The notes below the pieces were generated by a model that saw only the letters and a list, made by a program, of their open reading frames with translations, was not told the DNA's origin and did not search any database. Below are positions 8,716 to 16,913 of a stretch of 64,000 bases of DNA, piece by piece. Position 1 is the stretch's first letter. Every line of letters starts with the position of its first letter. This DNA is from Clostridium estertheticum subsp. estertheticum (GTDB lineage: Bacteria; Bacillota; Clostridia; Clostridiales; Clostridiaceae): the NCBI RefSeq assembly GCF_001877035.1, contig NZ_CP015756.1:1479001-1543000 (forward strand), in the 5' to 3' direction. The translations under genes were made by a program, and so were the position numbers.

Positions 8716-9189
8716 ATGAATATAGTGCTTGCAAGAATTGATGACAGATTAATACATGGTCAAGTAGCAACAATTTGGTCGAAAGCCACAAAATGTCAAA
8801 GAATAATTGTATGTAATGATGATGTAACGATGGACTCAATCAGAAAGACACTTTTGGAACAAGTTGCACCTCCAGGAATTAAATCAAGTGTTGTAGGAAT
8901 TGATGAAGCAATAAGAGCTTATAATATTCCCAAATACAAAAATGATAGAGTGCTATTTTTATTCACTAATCCAACTGATGTTGTAAGAATGGTTGAAGGC
9001 GGAGTAGCCATAAAGAGTGTAAATATTGGTGGTATGTCATTTCAAGCAGGAAAGAAACAAATAACTAGTGTAGTATCAGTAGATGAAACTGATATTAAAG
9101 CTTTCAAAGAATTAAATGAAAGAGGCATTGAATTAGAAATAAGAAAAATTTCTTCAGATTCAAAAGTAGATTTAATGTCAAAACTATAA
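8716..9189 (+). CDS. Mannose-family PTS component IIB (stand-alone)
   Basis: A 157-residue cytoplasmic phosphocarrier that accepts phosphate on His14 (RIDDRLIHGQ) from a IIA domain and passes it to the sugar entering through IIC/IID. The whole chain matches one IIB-Man domain, ending near the normal family length. It is the first gene after the sigma-54 promoter. The next gene already contains its own IIB domain, so the operon has two. Codon use (AGA arginine) matches the chromosome here, unlike the next three genes. Confidence 0.93.
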   Translation: MNIVLARIDDRLIHGQVATIWSKATKCQRIIVCNDDVTMDSIRKTLLEQVAPPGIKSSVVGIDEAIRAYNIPKYKNDRVLFLFTNPTDVVRMVEGGVAIKSVNIGGMSFQAGKKQITSVVSVDETDIKAFKELNERGIELEIRKISSDSKVDLMSKL

Positions 9190-9249
9190 GATTTAATGGG
9201 TTTTAGTTGTAATCGTTACGATTGCTTGTAATGAACTACAATAATTTTG

Positions 9250-9293
9250 GTTACAGGTTTTTTTAAAAACTTTTATATAAATTTTACTGTAAC
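9250..9293 (+). other. Intercistronic inverted repeat between IIB and IIAB genes
   Basis: GTTACAG (9250-9256) and CTGTAAC (9287-9293) are perfect 7-bp arms around 30 AT-rich bases in the 129-bp gap. A shorter dyad AATCGT-T-ACGATT lies at 9211-9223. They could be processing or stability elements, or a weak operator. Confidence 0.35.
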
Positions 9294-9318
9294 AAATAAA
9301 AAATAGGAGGTATAAAAG

Positions 9319-10296
9319 ATGGTAGGAATAATTCTTGCTAGTCACGGAGAATTTGCTAAAGGCATCTTGCAATCTGGTTCGATGATTTTCGGAGAACAAG
9401 AAAACGTGCAAGCAGTTACGTTGATGCCTAGTGAAGGACCTGATGATCTTAAAGCAAAAATGAAAGACGCAATCGCATCCTTTGACAACCAAGATGAGGT
9501 TTTAATACTAGTTGATCTTTGGGGCGGTACACCATTCAACCAAGCGAATAGTCTATTTGAAGAACACAAAGACAAATGGGCGATCGTAGCTGGTATGAAT
9601 CTACCGATGGTGATTGAAGCTTATTCTTCACGTTCTTCAATGGAATCTGCACAGGAAATTGCAGCTTTTATCTTAAAGTCAGCTAAAGAAGGCATTAAAG
9701 TTAAGCCTGAAGAATTAGAACCAGCAGATAATGGTAAATCTTCGCAAGCAAACGCAGGAGTTTCTAATGCAGGTGCACCTGGATCATTCGAATATGTTTT
9801 AGCTCGTATTGACTCTCGTTTACTTCATGGACAAATAGCCACTGCTTGGTCAAAAGATGTTCTACCTACACGAATTATTGTAGTATCAGATGCAGTAGCC
9901 AAAGATGAACTTCGTAGTAAATTGATAACGCAAGCTGCTCCTCCAGGTGTTAAAGCTCATGTTGTTCCAGTTAGTCAAATGATTAAACTTGCAAAAAATG
10001 ATAAACAATTTGGCGGACAACGTGCATTGCTTCTTTTTGAAAATCCACAAGATGTACTTCGTGCAGTAGAAGGTGGAGTACCACTTAAGACAATCAATAT
10101 TGGCTCTATGGCTCATGCTATAGGTAAAGTTCAACCAAACAAAGTACTTGCTTTTAATCAAGATGATATTGATACCTTCAAGAAGCTTAAACAAGCTGGA
10201 CTTACTTTTGATGTTCGTAAAGTTCCAAATGATTCAAAGGGAAATATGGACGAAATTCTTAGAAAAGCACAAGCAGAATTAAATAAACTGAAATAA
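9319..10296 (+). CDS. manX: Mannose-family PTS component IIAB
   Basis: A 325-residue fusion. The IIA domain (about 1-130) has the phosphorylated His9 in [11 protein letters not shown]. An Ala/Gly/Ser linker (about 135-155) leads to a IIB domain (about 157-325) with His170 in [10 protein letters not shown]. It relays phosphate from HPr to the sugar during uptake through IIC/IID. The SD AGGAGG precedes the ATG at 9319. Arginine is mostly CGT and codons are generally richer in C and T than in the neighbours, a pattern continued in IIC and IID. This suggests high expression or acquisition from a lactic-acid-type Firmicute. Confidence 0.94.
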   Translation: MVGIILASHGEFAKGILQSGSMIFGEQENVQAVTLMPSEGPDDLKAKMKDAIASFDNQDEVLILVDLWGGTPFNQANSLFEEHKDKWAIVAGMNLPMVIEAYSSRSSMESAQEIAAFILKSAKEGIKVKPEELEPADNGKSSQANAGVSNAGAPGSFEYVLARIDSRLLHGQIATAWSKDVLPTRIIVVSDAVAKDELRSKLITQAAPPGVKAHVVPVSQMIKLAKNDKQFGGQRALLLFENPQDVLRAVEGGVPLKTINIGSMAHAIGKVQPNKVLAFNQDDIDTFKKLKQAGLTFDVRKVPNDSKGNMDEILRKAQAELNKLK

Positions 10297-10341
10297 TTTA
10301 ACTATTTAACTATTTTAAATGAAAAAGGGGGATTAATAATC

Positions 10342-11148
10342 ATGGATATAAATATAATCCAAATGATATTAGTCGTTATCGTGGCATTTCTAGCTGGTAT
10401 GGAAGGTGTCTTGGATGCATTTGATTTCCATCAACCAGTAATTGCATGTACGTTAATCGGCTTAGTTACAGGTAACTTATTACCATGCCTAATTTTAGGT
10501 GGTAGTCTTCAAATGATTGCTTTAGGTTGGGCAAACATAGGTGCTGCCGTAGCACCAGATGCAGCACTTGCATCTGTTGCATCCGCAATTATTTTAGTTC
10601 TTGGTGGACAAGGCGTAGCAGGAGTTCCAGCAGCTATCGCTATTGCGGTTCCACTAGCAGTTGCAGGTCTATTATTAACAATTCTTTGTCGTACAATTGC
10701 TACAGCGTTTGCACATTTTATGGATGCTGCTGCTAAAGAAGGAAATATCGGAAAAGTTGAAATGTGGCATATAATTGCTATTTGCATGCAGGGTTTACGT
10801 AATGCAATCCCAGCAGCCTTGATTTTAGCAGTTGGTGCTGGTCCGATTAAGACAGCACTTGAACTTATGCCTACATGGCTCACAGGTGGACTCGCAATCG
10901 GTGGTGGAATGGTCGTAGCTGTTGGTTATGCAATGGTAATCAACATGATGGCTACAAAAGAAGTATGGCCATTCTTTGCAATTGGTTTTGTACTTGCAAC
11001 TATTTCACAAATTACACTTATCGGACTAGGAGCAATCGGTGTATGTGTGGCTCTTATTTACTTAAAGCTTACTAAACAAGGTGGCTCAGGTAATGGTGGA
11101 AGCTCAAATACTGGTGATCCATTAGGCGATATTATTGACACTTACTAA
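10342..11148 (+). CDS. manY: Mannose-family PTS component IIC
   Basis: A 268-residue membrane subunit of the sugar channel, with about six to seven hydrophobic segments rich in Gly and Ala and the family segment AGMEGVLDAFDFHQP near residues 18-33. The C-terminus is a short Gly/Ser-rich cytoplasmic tail. It works as a complex with IID. The SD AAAGGGGG precedes the ATG. It is 45 bases after IIAB and overlaps nothing real. Sugar specificity (mannose, fructose, sorbose or glucose) cannot be decided by sequence reading alone. Confidence 0.93.
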   Translation: MDINIIQMILVVIVAFLAGMEGVLDAFDFHQPVIACTLIGLVTGNLLPCLILGGSLQMIALGWANIGAAVAPDAALASVASAIILVLGGQGVAGVPAAIAIAVPLAVAGLLLTILCRTIATAFAHFMDAAAKEGNIGKVEMWHIIAICMQGLRNAIPAALILAVGAGPIKTALELMPTWLTGGLAIGGGMVVAVGYAMVINMMATKEVWPFFAIGFVLATISQITLIGLGAIGVCVALIYLKLTKQGGSGNGGSSNTGDPLGDIIDTY

Positions 11149-11167
11149 GAAAGGGGGGAATACTAAA

Positions 11168-12079
11168 ATGGTAAATAAATTAAAATTAACAAAAAAAGAT
11201 CGTATTTCTGTTTGGTGGCATTCAACTTTCATTCAAGGTTCTTGGAACTACGAAAGAATGCAAAACGGTGGCTGGGCATATGCATTAATACCCGCAATCA
11301 AAAAATTATATAAGACTAAAGAAGATCGTGCAGCTGCACTAAAACGTCACTTGGAGTTCTTTAACACTCATCCATATGTGGCTTCACCAATCATTGGTGT
11401 AACATTAGCATTAGAAGAAGACCGTGCAAATGGTTTACCAATTGATGACATAACTATTCAAGGTGTTAAAATTGGTATGATGGGACCTTTAGCTGGTATT
11501 GGTGATCCGGTGTTCTGGTTTACTGTTAGACCGATTTTAGGGGCATTAGCTGGTTCTCTTGCTATGGCTGGTAACATACTTGGACCAATTATCTTTTTCG
11601 TAGTTTGGAATGCCATCCGTATGTCATTTACATGGTATACACAAGAGTTTGGTTACAAAGCAGGTTCTAAAATTACTGATGATGTATCAGGTAATTTACT
11701 ACAAGATGTTACAAAAGGAGCATCCATACTTGGTATGTTCATTTTGGGATCATTAGTTAACAGATGGGTAACTGTTGTATTTACACCTATAGTATCAACA
11801 GTTAAGTTAGCTAATGGTGCTTTCATTGATTGGAGCAAAATACCTGCTGGAGCAGAAGGTATTAAACAAGCTCTTTTGCAACAAAAAGGCGGTTTGTCAT
11901 TAACTCCTGATAAGGTTACTACACTACAAAATAACTTGGATTCTTTGATTCCTGGACTTGCAGGATTAGGATTGACATTACTTTGTATGTGGTTGCTTAA
12001 GAAGAAAGTATCTCCAATTACAATTATTTTTGGACTGTTCGCAGTGGGTATTGTTTTCCACTTAATCGGTTTAATGTAA
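11168..12079 (+). CDS. manZ: Mannose-family PTS component IID
   Basis: A 303-residue membrane subunit, unique to the mannose PTS superfamily, that pairs with IIC to form the translocation pore. Family features are the N-terminal region with SFIQGSWNYERMQNGGW-type sequence, the GMMGPLAGIGDPVFW loop, and a hydrophobic C-terminus. An ATG-like frame opening at 11135 overlaps IIC, but the SD AAGGGGGG (about 11151-11158) fits the ATG at 11168. It is the last gene before a strong terminator. Confidence 0.94.
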   Translation: MVNKLKLTKKDRISVWWHSTFIQGSWNYERMQNGGWAYALIPAIKKLYKTKEDRAAALKRHLEFFNTHPYVASPIIGVTLALEEDRANGLPIDDITIQGVKIGMMGPLAGIGDPVFWFTVRPILGALAGSLAMAGNILGPIIFFVVWNAIRMSFTWYTQEFGYKAGSKITDDVSGNLLQDVTKGASILGMFILGSLVNRWVTVVFTPIVSTVKLANGAFIDWSKIPAGAEGIKQALLQQKGGLSLTPDKVTTLQNNLDSLIPGLAGLGLTLLCMWLLKKKVSPITIIFGLFAVGIVFHLIGLM

Positions 12080-12090
12080 TTTTTTTACTC

Positions 12091-12119
12091 AACCTGGGCT
12101 TTTGGCCTGGGTTTTTTTA
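12091..12119 (+). terminator. Terminator of the PTS operon
   Basis: A 9-bp stem (aacctgggc / gcctgggtt, including G-U pairs) with a short loop and seven T residues follows the IID stop. Confidence 0.88.
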
Positions 12120-12261
12120 TTACTAAAACTATTTTGATGGTTGTGATTTGTAGTACTTGATTATTTCATCTTAAGAATGTATATTATATATTATAGTCAA
12201 GAGGTAAAAAGATTAATTAATAGAAACAAATGTGTGCATAAATAGAAAAGAGGTAGATCGT

Positions 12262-12636
12262 ATGATTCAATCACTCAATACAAAGGTGGATCTAGTAATT
12301 GAGGCAACATGGCTTACAGGCTCTACAGATTATGGGAAAATTATGATCGGCGACAAAGGGTTTGAGTTTTATAGTTCTCGTGATTCTCGCAAAAATGTTC
12401 AAATTCCTTGGGAAGAAGTTGATAAGGTCATTGCGTCCGTAATGCTAAAGGGAAAGTGGATTCCACGATATGCGATTAAAAATAAGAAAAATGTTAACTA
12501 TATTTTTTCTTCTAAAGATCCCAAAAGAGTGCTTCGTGCTATTCGAAAATATGTTGACCCAAATAATATGGTTAATTCGTTAAGTTTTTTTGATGTTGTA
12601 AAGCGAGCGGTTAAATCGAGATTCAAGAAGAGTTGA
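12262..12636 (+). CDS. manO: ManO-like DUF956 protein
   Basis: A 124-residue cytoplasmic protein of the DUF956 family, which is found almost only beside mannose-family PTS operons and is called ManO. It is thought to modulate their expression or activity, but its biochemistry is unsettled. Typical features are the N-terminal segment ATWLTGSTDYGKIMIGDKGF and the basic C-terminus KSRFKKS. The start is the ATG at 12262 after GAGGTAG; an earlier in-frame ATG at 12232 has no SD. A terminator separates it from IID, so it either depends on readthrough or has its own promoter in 12120-12230. Confidence 0.87.
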   Translation: MIQSLNTKVDLVIEATWLTGSTDYGKIMIGDKGFEFYSSRDSRKNVQIPWEEVDKVIASVMLKGKWIPRYAIKNKKNVNYIFSSKDPKRVLRAIRKYVDPNNMVNSLSFFDVVKRAVKSRFKKS

Positions 12637-12647
12637 TAAACTAAAGT

Positions 12648-12688
12648 ATAACATGTTAATTAACACCATAATTAGCATGTTATTTTTT
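12648..12688 (+). terminator. Terminator after manO
   Basis: A 14-nt arm (12648-12661) pairs with 12670-12683, with one G-U pair, followed by a T run. Confidence 0.82.
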
Positions 12689-12842
12689 ATTGGTAATGCT
12701 ATATTTATCTTCATAAGATTATGTGCTATTTGATATGATAATCGATATACTATAGTAATAATCTGTATTTAAAAATATAGAAAATATGTTATAATTTTAG
12801 TGGTGTTAGTGATGAAAAATGGATTTTTTGGAGGGGATATGA

Positions 12843-13322
12843 ATGGATACTATAATAAAAATAACCCTTATTATGGATATTATTGCTTTTTTAATGATGT
12901 CCAGAGAATTATATACAGTAAGCCAACATGGAAAACTTATTATAAACACAAACAAAAATAGAATTTGGGCTACCATTTGGTCTATCCTTTGGGCTGTGAT
13001 GATTATCTCATGGTGCATATTAGGGTATCTTCATTATATGGATAACACTTATGATAATATTTTAATGGACATATTTTGGATTGAAATCTCAATTTATAAT
13101 ATAATAAGGGGTTCACATAGTTCAGAAATAAGAGAAAACGGGATATATGGCTCTGGAAACTTTTATAAATGGTCTAAAGTTAAAAGTTATAGTTGGATAT
13201 TACCAACTACTATTCAATTTAAAGTCAGTACATTTTTCAAAACCAATTACAGTTTTGAGTTTACTATAAAAGAAGAATTAAAATCAAAAGTAAATGAAAC
13301 AGTACAAAAGCACGTTATTTAA
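12843..13322 (+). CDS. Small membrane protein with C-terminal PH-like domain (DUF5673-like)
   Basis: A 159-residue protein with three hydrophobic segments (about 4-20, 41-62, 75-90), then a soluble C-terminal part beginning near RENGIYGSGNFYKWSKVKSYSW. That segment resembles the PH-like strand pattern of DUF5673 proteins: exposed upper half, Trp-rich turn. The ATG at 12843 follows GGAGGGG at 12830. No operon partner is evident; it sits between the manO terminator and a convergent methionine synthase gene. Function unknown; the family assignment is by pattern only. Confidence 0.7.
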   Translation: MDTIIKITLIMDIIAFLMMSRELYTVSQHGKLIINTNKNRIWATIWSILWAVMIISWCILGYLHYMDNTYDNILMDIFWIEISIYNIIRGSHSSEIRENGIYGSGNFYKWSKVKSYSWILPTTIQFKVSTFFKTNYSFEFTIKEELKSKVNETVQKHVI

Positions 13323-13350
13323 AGCTGAATTACGATGGATAATCCCATGA

Positions 13351-13477
13351 ACTTTATCCAGAGCGACTTGAAATAAGAAGAGTAGAAACATTGAAATTTT
13401 ATATTAGCAAAAGATTAGAATTTATTAATGAAATTTCACGTTTCAAACTCTTATTTCAAGTTACGTCAGATAAAGGT
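13351..13477. repeat. Long imperfect inverted repeat between convergent genes
   Basis: ACTTGAAATAAG (13366-13377) pairs perfectly with CTTATTTCAAGT (13450-13461). An outer pair, ACTTTATC (13351-13358) with GATAAAGGT (13469-13477), extends it across an unpaired stretch. The intervening 72 bases are AT-rich. It follows metH on the minus strand and the DUF5673-like gene on the plus strand. It may be a bidirectional termination structure or a remnant of a small element. Confidence 0.5.
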
Positions 13478-13493
13478 CATAGGGGTAGCACCA

Positions 13494-15863
13494 TCATTCA
13501 CATTCGAATAATTTTCTGGCAAATTTCACAGTTTGTGTTGCGTCTTTTGCATAATAATCTGCGCCAATCATTTTAGCATACTCTTCATTTAAAACTGCGC
13601 CTCCAACAAGAACAGTGCAATCAAGGTTATTGTCACGAAGCGCCTTTATTGTTTCACCCATGCTTCTAACAGTGGTGGTCATAAGTGCACTTAAACCAAC
13701 TAATTTAATATTACCATTACGTACTGCGTCTACAACAACATCCTCGTGTACATCTTTTCCAAGATCTATTACATCAAATCCATAATTTTCGAGTAGAATT
13801 TTAACTATATTTTTACCAATATCGTGAATGTCTCCACGGACAGTTGCAAGAACGATTGTACCTTTACTAATTTTTTTCTCAGTACTTGCCATCATTCTTT
13901 CTTTAATTATCTGGAAAGATTTTTTTACTGTATCTGCAGATTGTAACAATTGGGGAAGAAATATTTCTCCACTTTCATATTTTTGGCCTACAATATCAAG
14001 TGAGGGGATTAAATAGTTATTTACAACTTCCATTTCAGTCATAGTTTTTAGGAGCTCTTTTGTTATTTTTGAAGCTTCTTCCTTCATACCATCAATAATG
14101 ATGCTCTTTAAATCTTTATTTGTAGTAATTTCTTTACTTGTCTGTTTTCCCTCATAGGTTGAGTAAATATCTATATATTTTTTTGATGCTATGTCATTAT
14201 TCCATAAAACATTAAATGCATTAATCGTGGACATCATATCCTCAGATAGAGGATTGAGTATTGGAGCATCAAGTCCAGCAGTTAAGGCAGCAGCAAGGAA
14301 GGTTCTATTTAATATTCCCCTACGAGGTAAACCAAAGGATACATTACTTACACCAAGAGTAGTTTTAACGCCTAGTGTGTTTTTAACAAGCTGCACGGCT
14401 CTAATAGTTTCTTTAACCTCGCTTTGTTGAGCAGAGGCAGTTAAAACAAGACAATCTATAATAATATCTGATTTATCTATTCCGTATTCGGCTGCTCTTT
14501 TAACAATTTTTTGAGCTACCTTAAGTCTACCTTCAGCTGTAGAGGGAATTCCATCCTCATCAATGGTAAGTCCAATTACACATGCACCATATTTTTTAAC
14601 TATTGGAAATACTGATTCCATTGTTTCATCTTTACCATTAACAGAATTTATTAGTGGTTTCCCGTTATAGATTCTAACTGCTGCTTCAATTACATCAGGC
14701 CGTACACTATCAATTTGAAGTGGAAGATTAACAATGCTTTGTAGCTCTTTAATAGTTTCAACCATAACTGCGAGCTCGTCAATTTCCGGAAGTCCTACAT
14801 TAACATCTAGTATATCTGCTCCTGCATCTCTTTGATTTATGCCTTCTTGTAGTATATAGTCCAAATTATTATTTTTTAATGCTTCTTTAAGCTTTTTTTT
14901 GCCTGTAGGATTTATTCGCTCGCCAATAACTCTTATATCTTCTCCAAGTACTACTGTTAAGGAAGGCGAACTAACAGCTGTAAATTTTTTAACATCATGT
15001 TTTACAGGTTTCAAATCTTTTAACATATCAGATATATCTTTTATGTGCTGACTTGTGGTTCCACAGCAACCACCTAATATTGTAACACCCATCTCTGCCA
15101 TGATTTTTGCGTACTGTGCAAACTCATGTGCGTTAACATCATAAAATGCTTCTCCGTTTTTAAGTTTAGGAAGACCAGCATTAGGTTGAACTATAACTGG
15201 TATACTTGAGTACTTAAGTATTTCTGTAATTATTGGAAGCATTTCATTTGGTCCGAGAGAGCAATTTACGCCAAGTGCATCTACTCCAAGGCTTTGAATT
15301 ACATTAACCATAGTTATTGGGTCCGTACCAGTTAATGTTCTTCCATTATCCTGATAAGACATTGTACATATAACTGGCAGACTACTATTTTCCTTTGCTG
15401 CAAGAATGGCGGCTTTGGCCTCATAAATATCTGACATTGTCTCGATTATTATTATATCTGCACCTTCTCTTGCACCAATTATAATTTGCTCAGCAAAAGT
15501 ATCATAGGCATCATTAAATGATAATGTTCCAAGTGGCTCCATCAATTGACCTATGGGCCCAATATCAAGTGCAACAAGTTTATCTTTAGCAGCACTTCTT
15601 GCTATCCTTACAGCACTTCCAACAATATCTTCCACACTGTATAATGTATTTTTAAGTTTATATCTATTTGCACCAAAAGTATTGGTGGTTATGACATCAC
15701 TACCTACACCTAGGTATTCTAAATGTATTTTTTCTATGATTTCTGGGTGCAATACATTATAACTTTCGGGTAATTCACCCCTTTTAATTCCATATTTTTG
15801 GAGCATTGTTCCCATAGCACCATCAAATAATAAAAAATCATTAAAATTTATTTTTTTATTCAC
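13494..15863 (-). CDS. metH: Cobalamin-dependent methionine synthase, catalytic part
   Basis: Transfers a methyl group from methyl-tetrahydrofolate through cobalamin to homocysteine. About 789 residues: homocysteine/zinc domain (about 1-290; Cys in GVNCSLG and GGCCGTT), pterin-binding barrel (about 310-570), B12 cap (about 590-680), and B12-binding domain with DIHDIGKNIV, whose His ligates cobalt. The C-terminal reactivation domain of E. coli MetH is missing and is supplied by the adjacent upstream gene. Start: GTG 15863, preceded by GGATGGTGG at 5 nt and overlapping the upstream stop by 8 nt, which implies translational coupling. An upstream in-frame ATG at 15890 has a poor SD. Confidence 0.93.
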   Translation of the reverse strand: MNKKINFNDFLLFDGAMGTMLQKYGIKRGELPESYNVLHPEIIEKIHLEYLGVGSDVITTNTFGANRYKLKNTLYSVEDIVGSAVRIARSAAKDKLVALDIGPIGQLMEPLGTLSFNDAYDTFAEQIIIGAREGADIIIIETMSDIYEAKAAILAAKENSSLPVICTMSYQDNGRTLTGTDPITMVNVIQSLGVDALGVNCSLGPNEMLPIITEILKYSSIPVIVQPNAGLPKLKNGEAFYDVNAHEFAQYAKIMAEMGVTILGGCCGTTSQHIKDISDMLKDLKPVKHDVKKFTAVSSPSLTVVLGEDIRVIGERINPTGKKKLKEALKNNNLDYILQEGINQRDAGADILDVNVGLPEIDELAVMVETIKELQSIVNLPLQIDSVRPDVIEAAVRIYNGKPLINSVNGKDETMESVFPIVKKYGACVIGLTIDEDGIPSTAEGRLKVAQKIVKRAAEYGIDKSDIIIDCLVLTASAQQSEVKETIRAVQLVKNTLGVKTTLGVSNVSFGLPRRGILNRTFLAAALTAGLDAPILNPLSEDMMSTINAFNVLWNNDIASKKYIDIYSTYEGKQTSKEITTNKDLKSIIIDGMKEEASKITKELLKTMTEMEVVNNYLIPSLDIVGQKYESGEIFLPQLLQSADTVKKSFQIIKERMMASTEKKISKGTIVLATVRGDIHDIGKNIVKILLENYGFDVIDLGKDVHEDVVVDAVRNGNIKLVGLSALMTTTVRSMGETIKALRDNNLDCTVLVGGAVLNEEYAKMIGADYYAKDATQTVKFARKLFECE

Positions 15864-16518
15864 AACATCCACCATCCTTTCTGAATTCACAACCTACATT
15901 TTTACAACTTGCGCATCCAGTACGCTTTTTTAAATTTTTAGTCTTACTAAGGCCTATAAGTGCGGTTACAGATTTCCTTGGAAGCATTATACTATTTTCA
16001 GTAATAGATAGTCCTATTTTTTTATATGCATCCAATACATTTAGTATTTCGACTCCATTATCAATAGCGAAGTCTCCATAACCTGGACTATATCTAGTTG
16101 TAATATATAGGTCTTCTTTTAATGAATTTTTCATGATTTCATCTTGGAGATCATCACAAACATACTCTATTGCTGTGCTTGCGCAGGCATCCATAATTAC
16201 ACCCTTTGTTATATCAAATCTTGAGTAGTAGGCTAGTCTGCTATCCACAGCCGTTCCGAGAGTCGCAGCCATAACGACGCACTTGTCAGAGTTTATTAGA
16301 AGATCTTTTATATCATTATCTTTTAAAACTAAAGTGCTACCTAATAGAAAAAGAAAACCATTTTTTCTTTCAATATCAAAAATTTCATATACTGAACTAG
16401 CTTCGCTTATATCAATTATTTCTCTTGTGCATTCATCAATTAAATTTGTCATATTTTTATCTATCTTTTGGTTTTTATATCCCAAATATCTTAAAACTTC
16501 ATTTTTATCGATTTCCAT
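15856..16518 (-). CDS. Methionine synthase reactivation (activation-domain) protein
   Basis: A 220-residue stand-alone homologue of the MetH activation domain, which holds SAM during reductive remethylation of oxidised cob(II)alamin. The hallmark RYSPGYGDF near residue 150 matches the SAM-binding RxxPGY motif. The C-terminus adds a Cys-rich tail (CASCKNVGCEF...GGCCE) that could ligate a metal or Fe-S centre, possibly as electron entry. The start ATG 16518 follows GGAGG at 6 nt; an earlier ATG at 16530 lacks an SD. It is the first gene of a two-gene operon with metH. Flavodoxin, a plausible electron donor, is encoded at the start of the window, but no direct link is shown. Confidence 0.88.
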   Translation of the reverse strand: MEIDKNEVLRYLGYKNQKIDKNMTNLIDECTREIIDISEASSVYEIFDIERKNGFLFLLGSTLVLKDNDIKDLLINSDKCVVMAATLGTAVDSRLAYYSRFDITKGVIMDACASTAIEYVCDDLQDEIMKNSLKEDLYITTRYSPGYGDFAIDNGVEILNVLDAYKKIGLSITENSIMLPRKSVTALIGLSKTKNLKKRTGCASCKNVGCEFRKDGGCCE

Positions 16519-16614
16519 AGTAGCCTCCACTTAGTTTTATACTAGAATAAGGTATAAATACGATAATTGCAAATATTATATTTATTAATAACATTAAATA
16601 GGCCTAGGTTTGCA

Positions 16615-16643
16615 TTGACATTTATATCTGTATGAGTTACAAT
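16615..16643 (+). promoter_or_regulatory. Sigma-A promoter of the SAM-riboswitch operon
   Basis: TTGACA (16615-16620), 17 bp, TACAAT (16638-16643): near-consensus. Predicted start is near 16650, just ahead of the riboswitch. Confidence 0.9.
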
Positions 16644-16663
16644 AAAAAAAATAATTTAATAAA

Positions 16664-16834
16664 TTTCTTATTTAGAGAGGTGGAGGGACTGGCCCTATGA
16701 AACCCGACAACCGACATTTTTTTGATGTAATGGTGTCAATTCCTGCAGAACATAGTTCTGAATAATAAGAAATCAGTTTTTTATGTATAGTAATACAGAA
16801 AACTGCTTTCTTACTTGAAGGCAGTTTTTTTAAT
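16664..16834 (+). promoter_or_regulatory. SAM-I (S-box) riboswitch with expression platform
   Basis: The S-box core is clear: AGAGAGGTGGAGGGACTGGC (16673-16692), then CCCTATGAAACCCGACAACC, GGTGTCAATTCCTGCAGAA and a closing P1 (tttctta 16664-16670 / taagaaa 16766-16772). The 3' P1 strand, continuing to 16780, is complementary at 14 of 15 positions to 16799-16813, the left arm of the terminator. SAM binding would therefore release that arm and turn transcription off. It faces the apgM-thrC-hom genes, not metH, which diverges. Confidence 0.96.
16799..16831 (+). terminator. Riboswitch-controlled terminator
   Basis: The arms aaaactgctttc (16799-16810) and gaaggcagtttt (16817-16828) with a 6-nt loop and T run form the off-state hairpin of the SAM riboswitch. 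Confidence 0.92.
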
Positions 16835-16913
16835 AGGATTAAAATAAAAAAAATTATTAGAAAATTTGAATAATTAAAAAGATTTATACAATAAGCAATA
16901 AAGGAGTGTTAAT

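Noticed and set aside
9319-10296. IIAB as an artefactual fusion of two genes
   Set aside because: The linker is a normal Ala/Gly/Ser-rich interdomain sequence and IIAB fusions are common in this PTS family.
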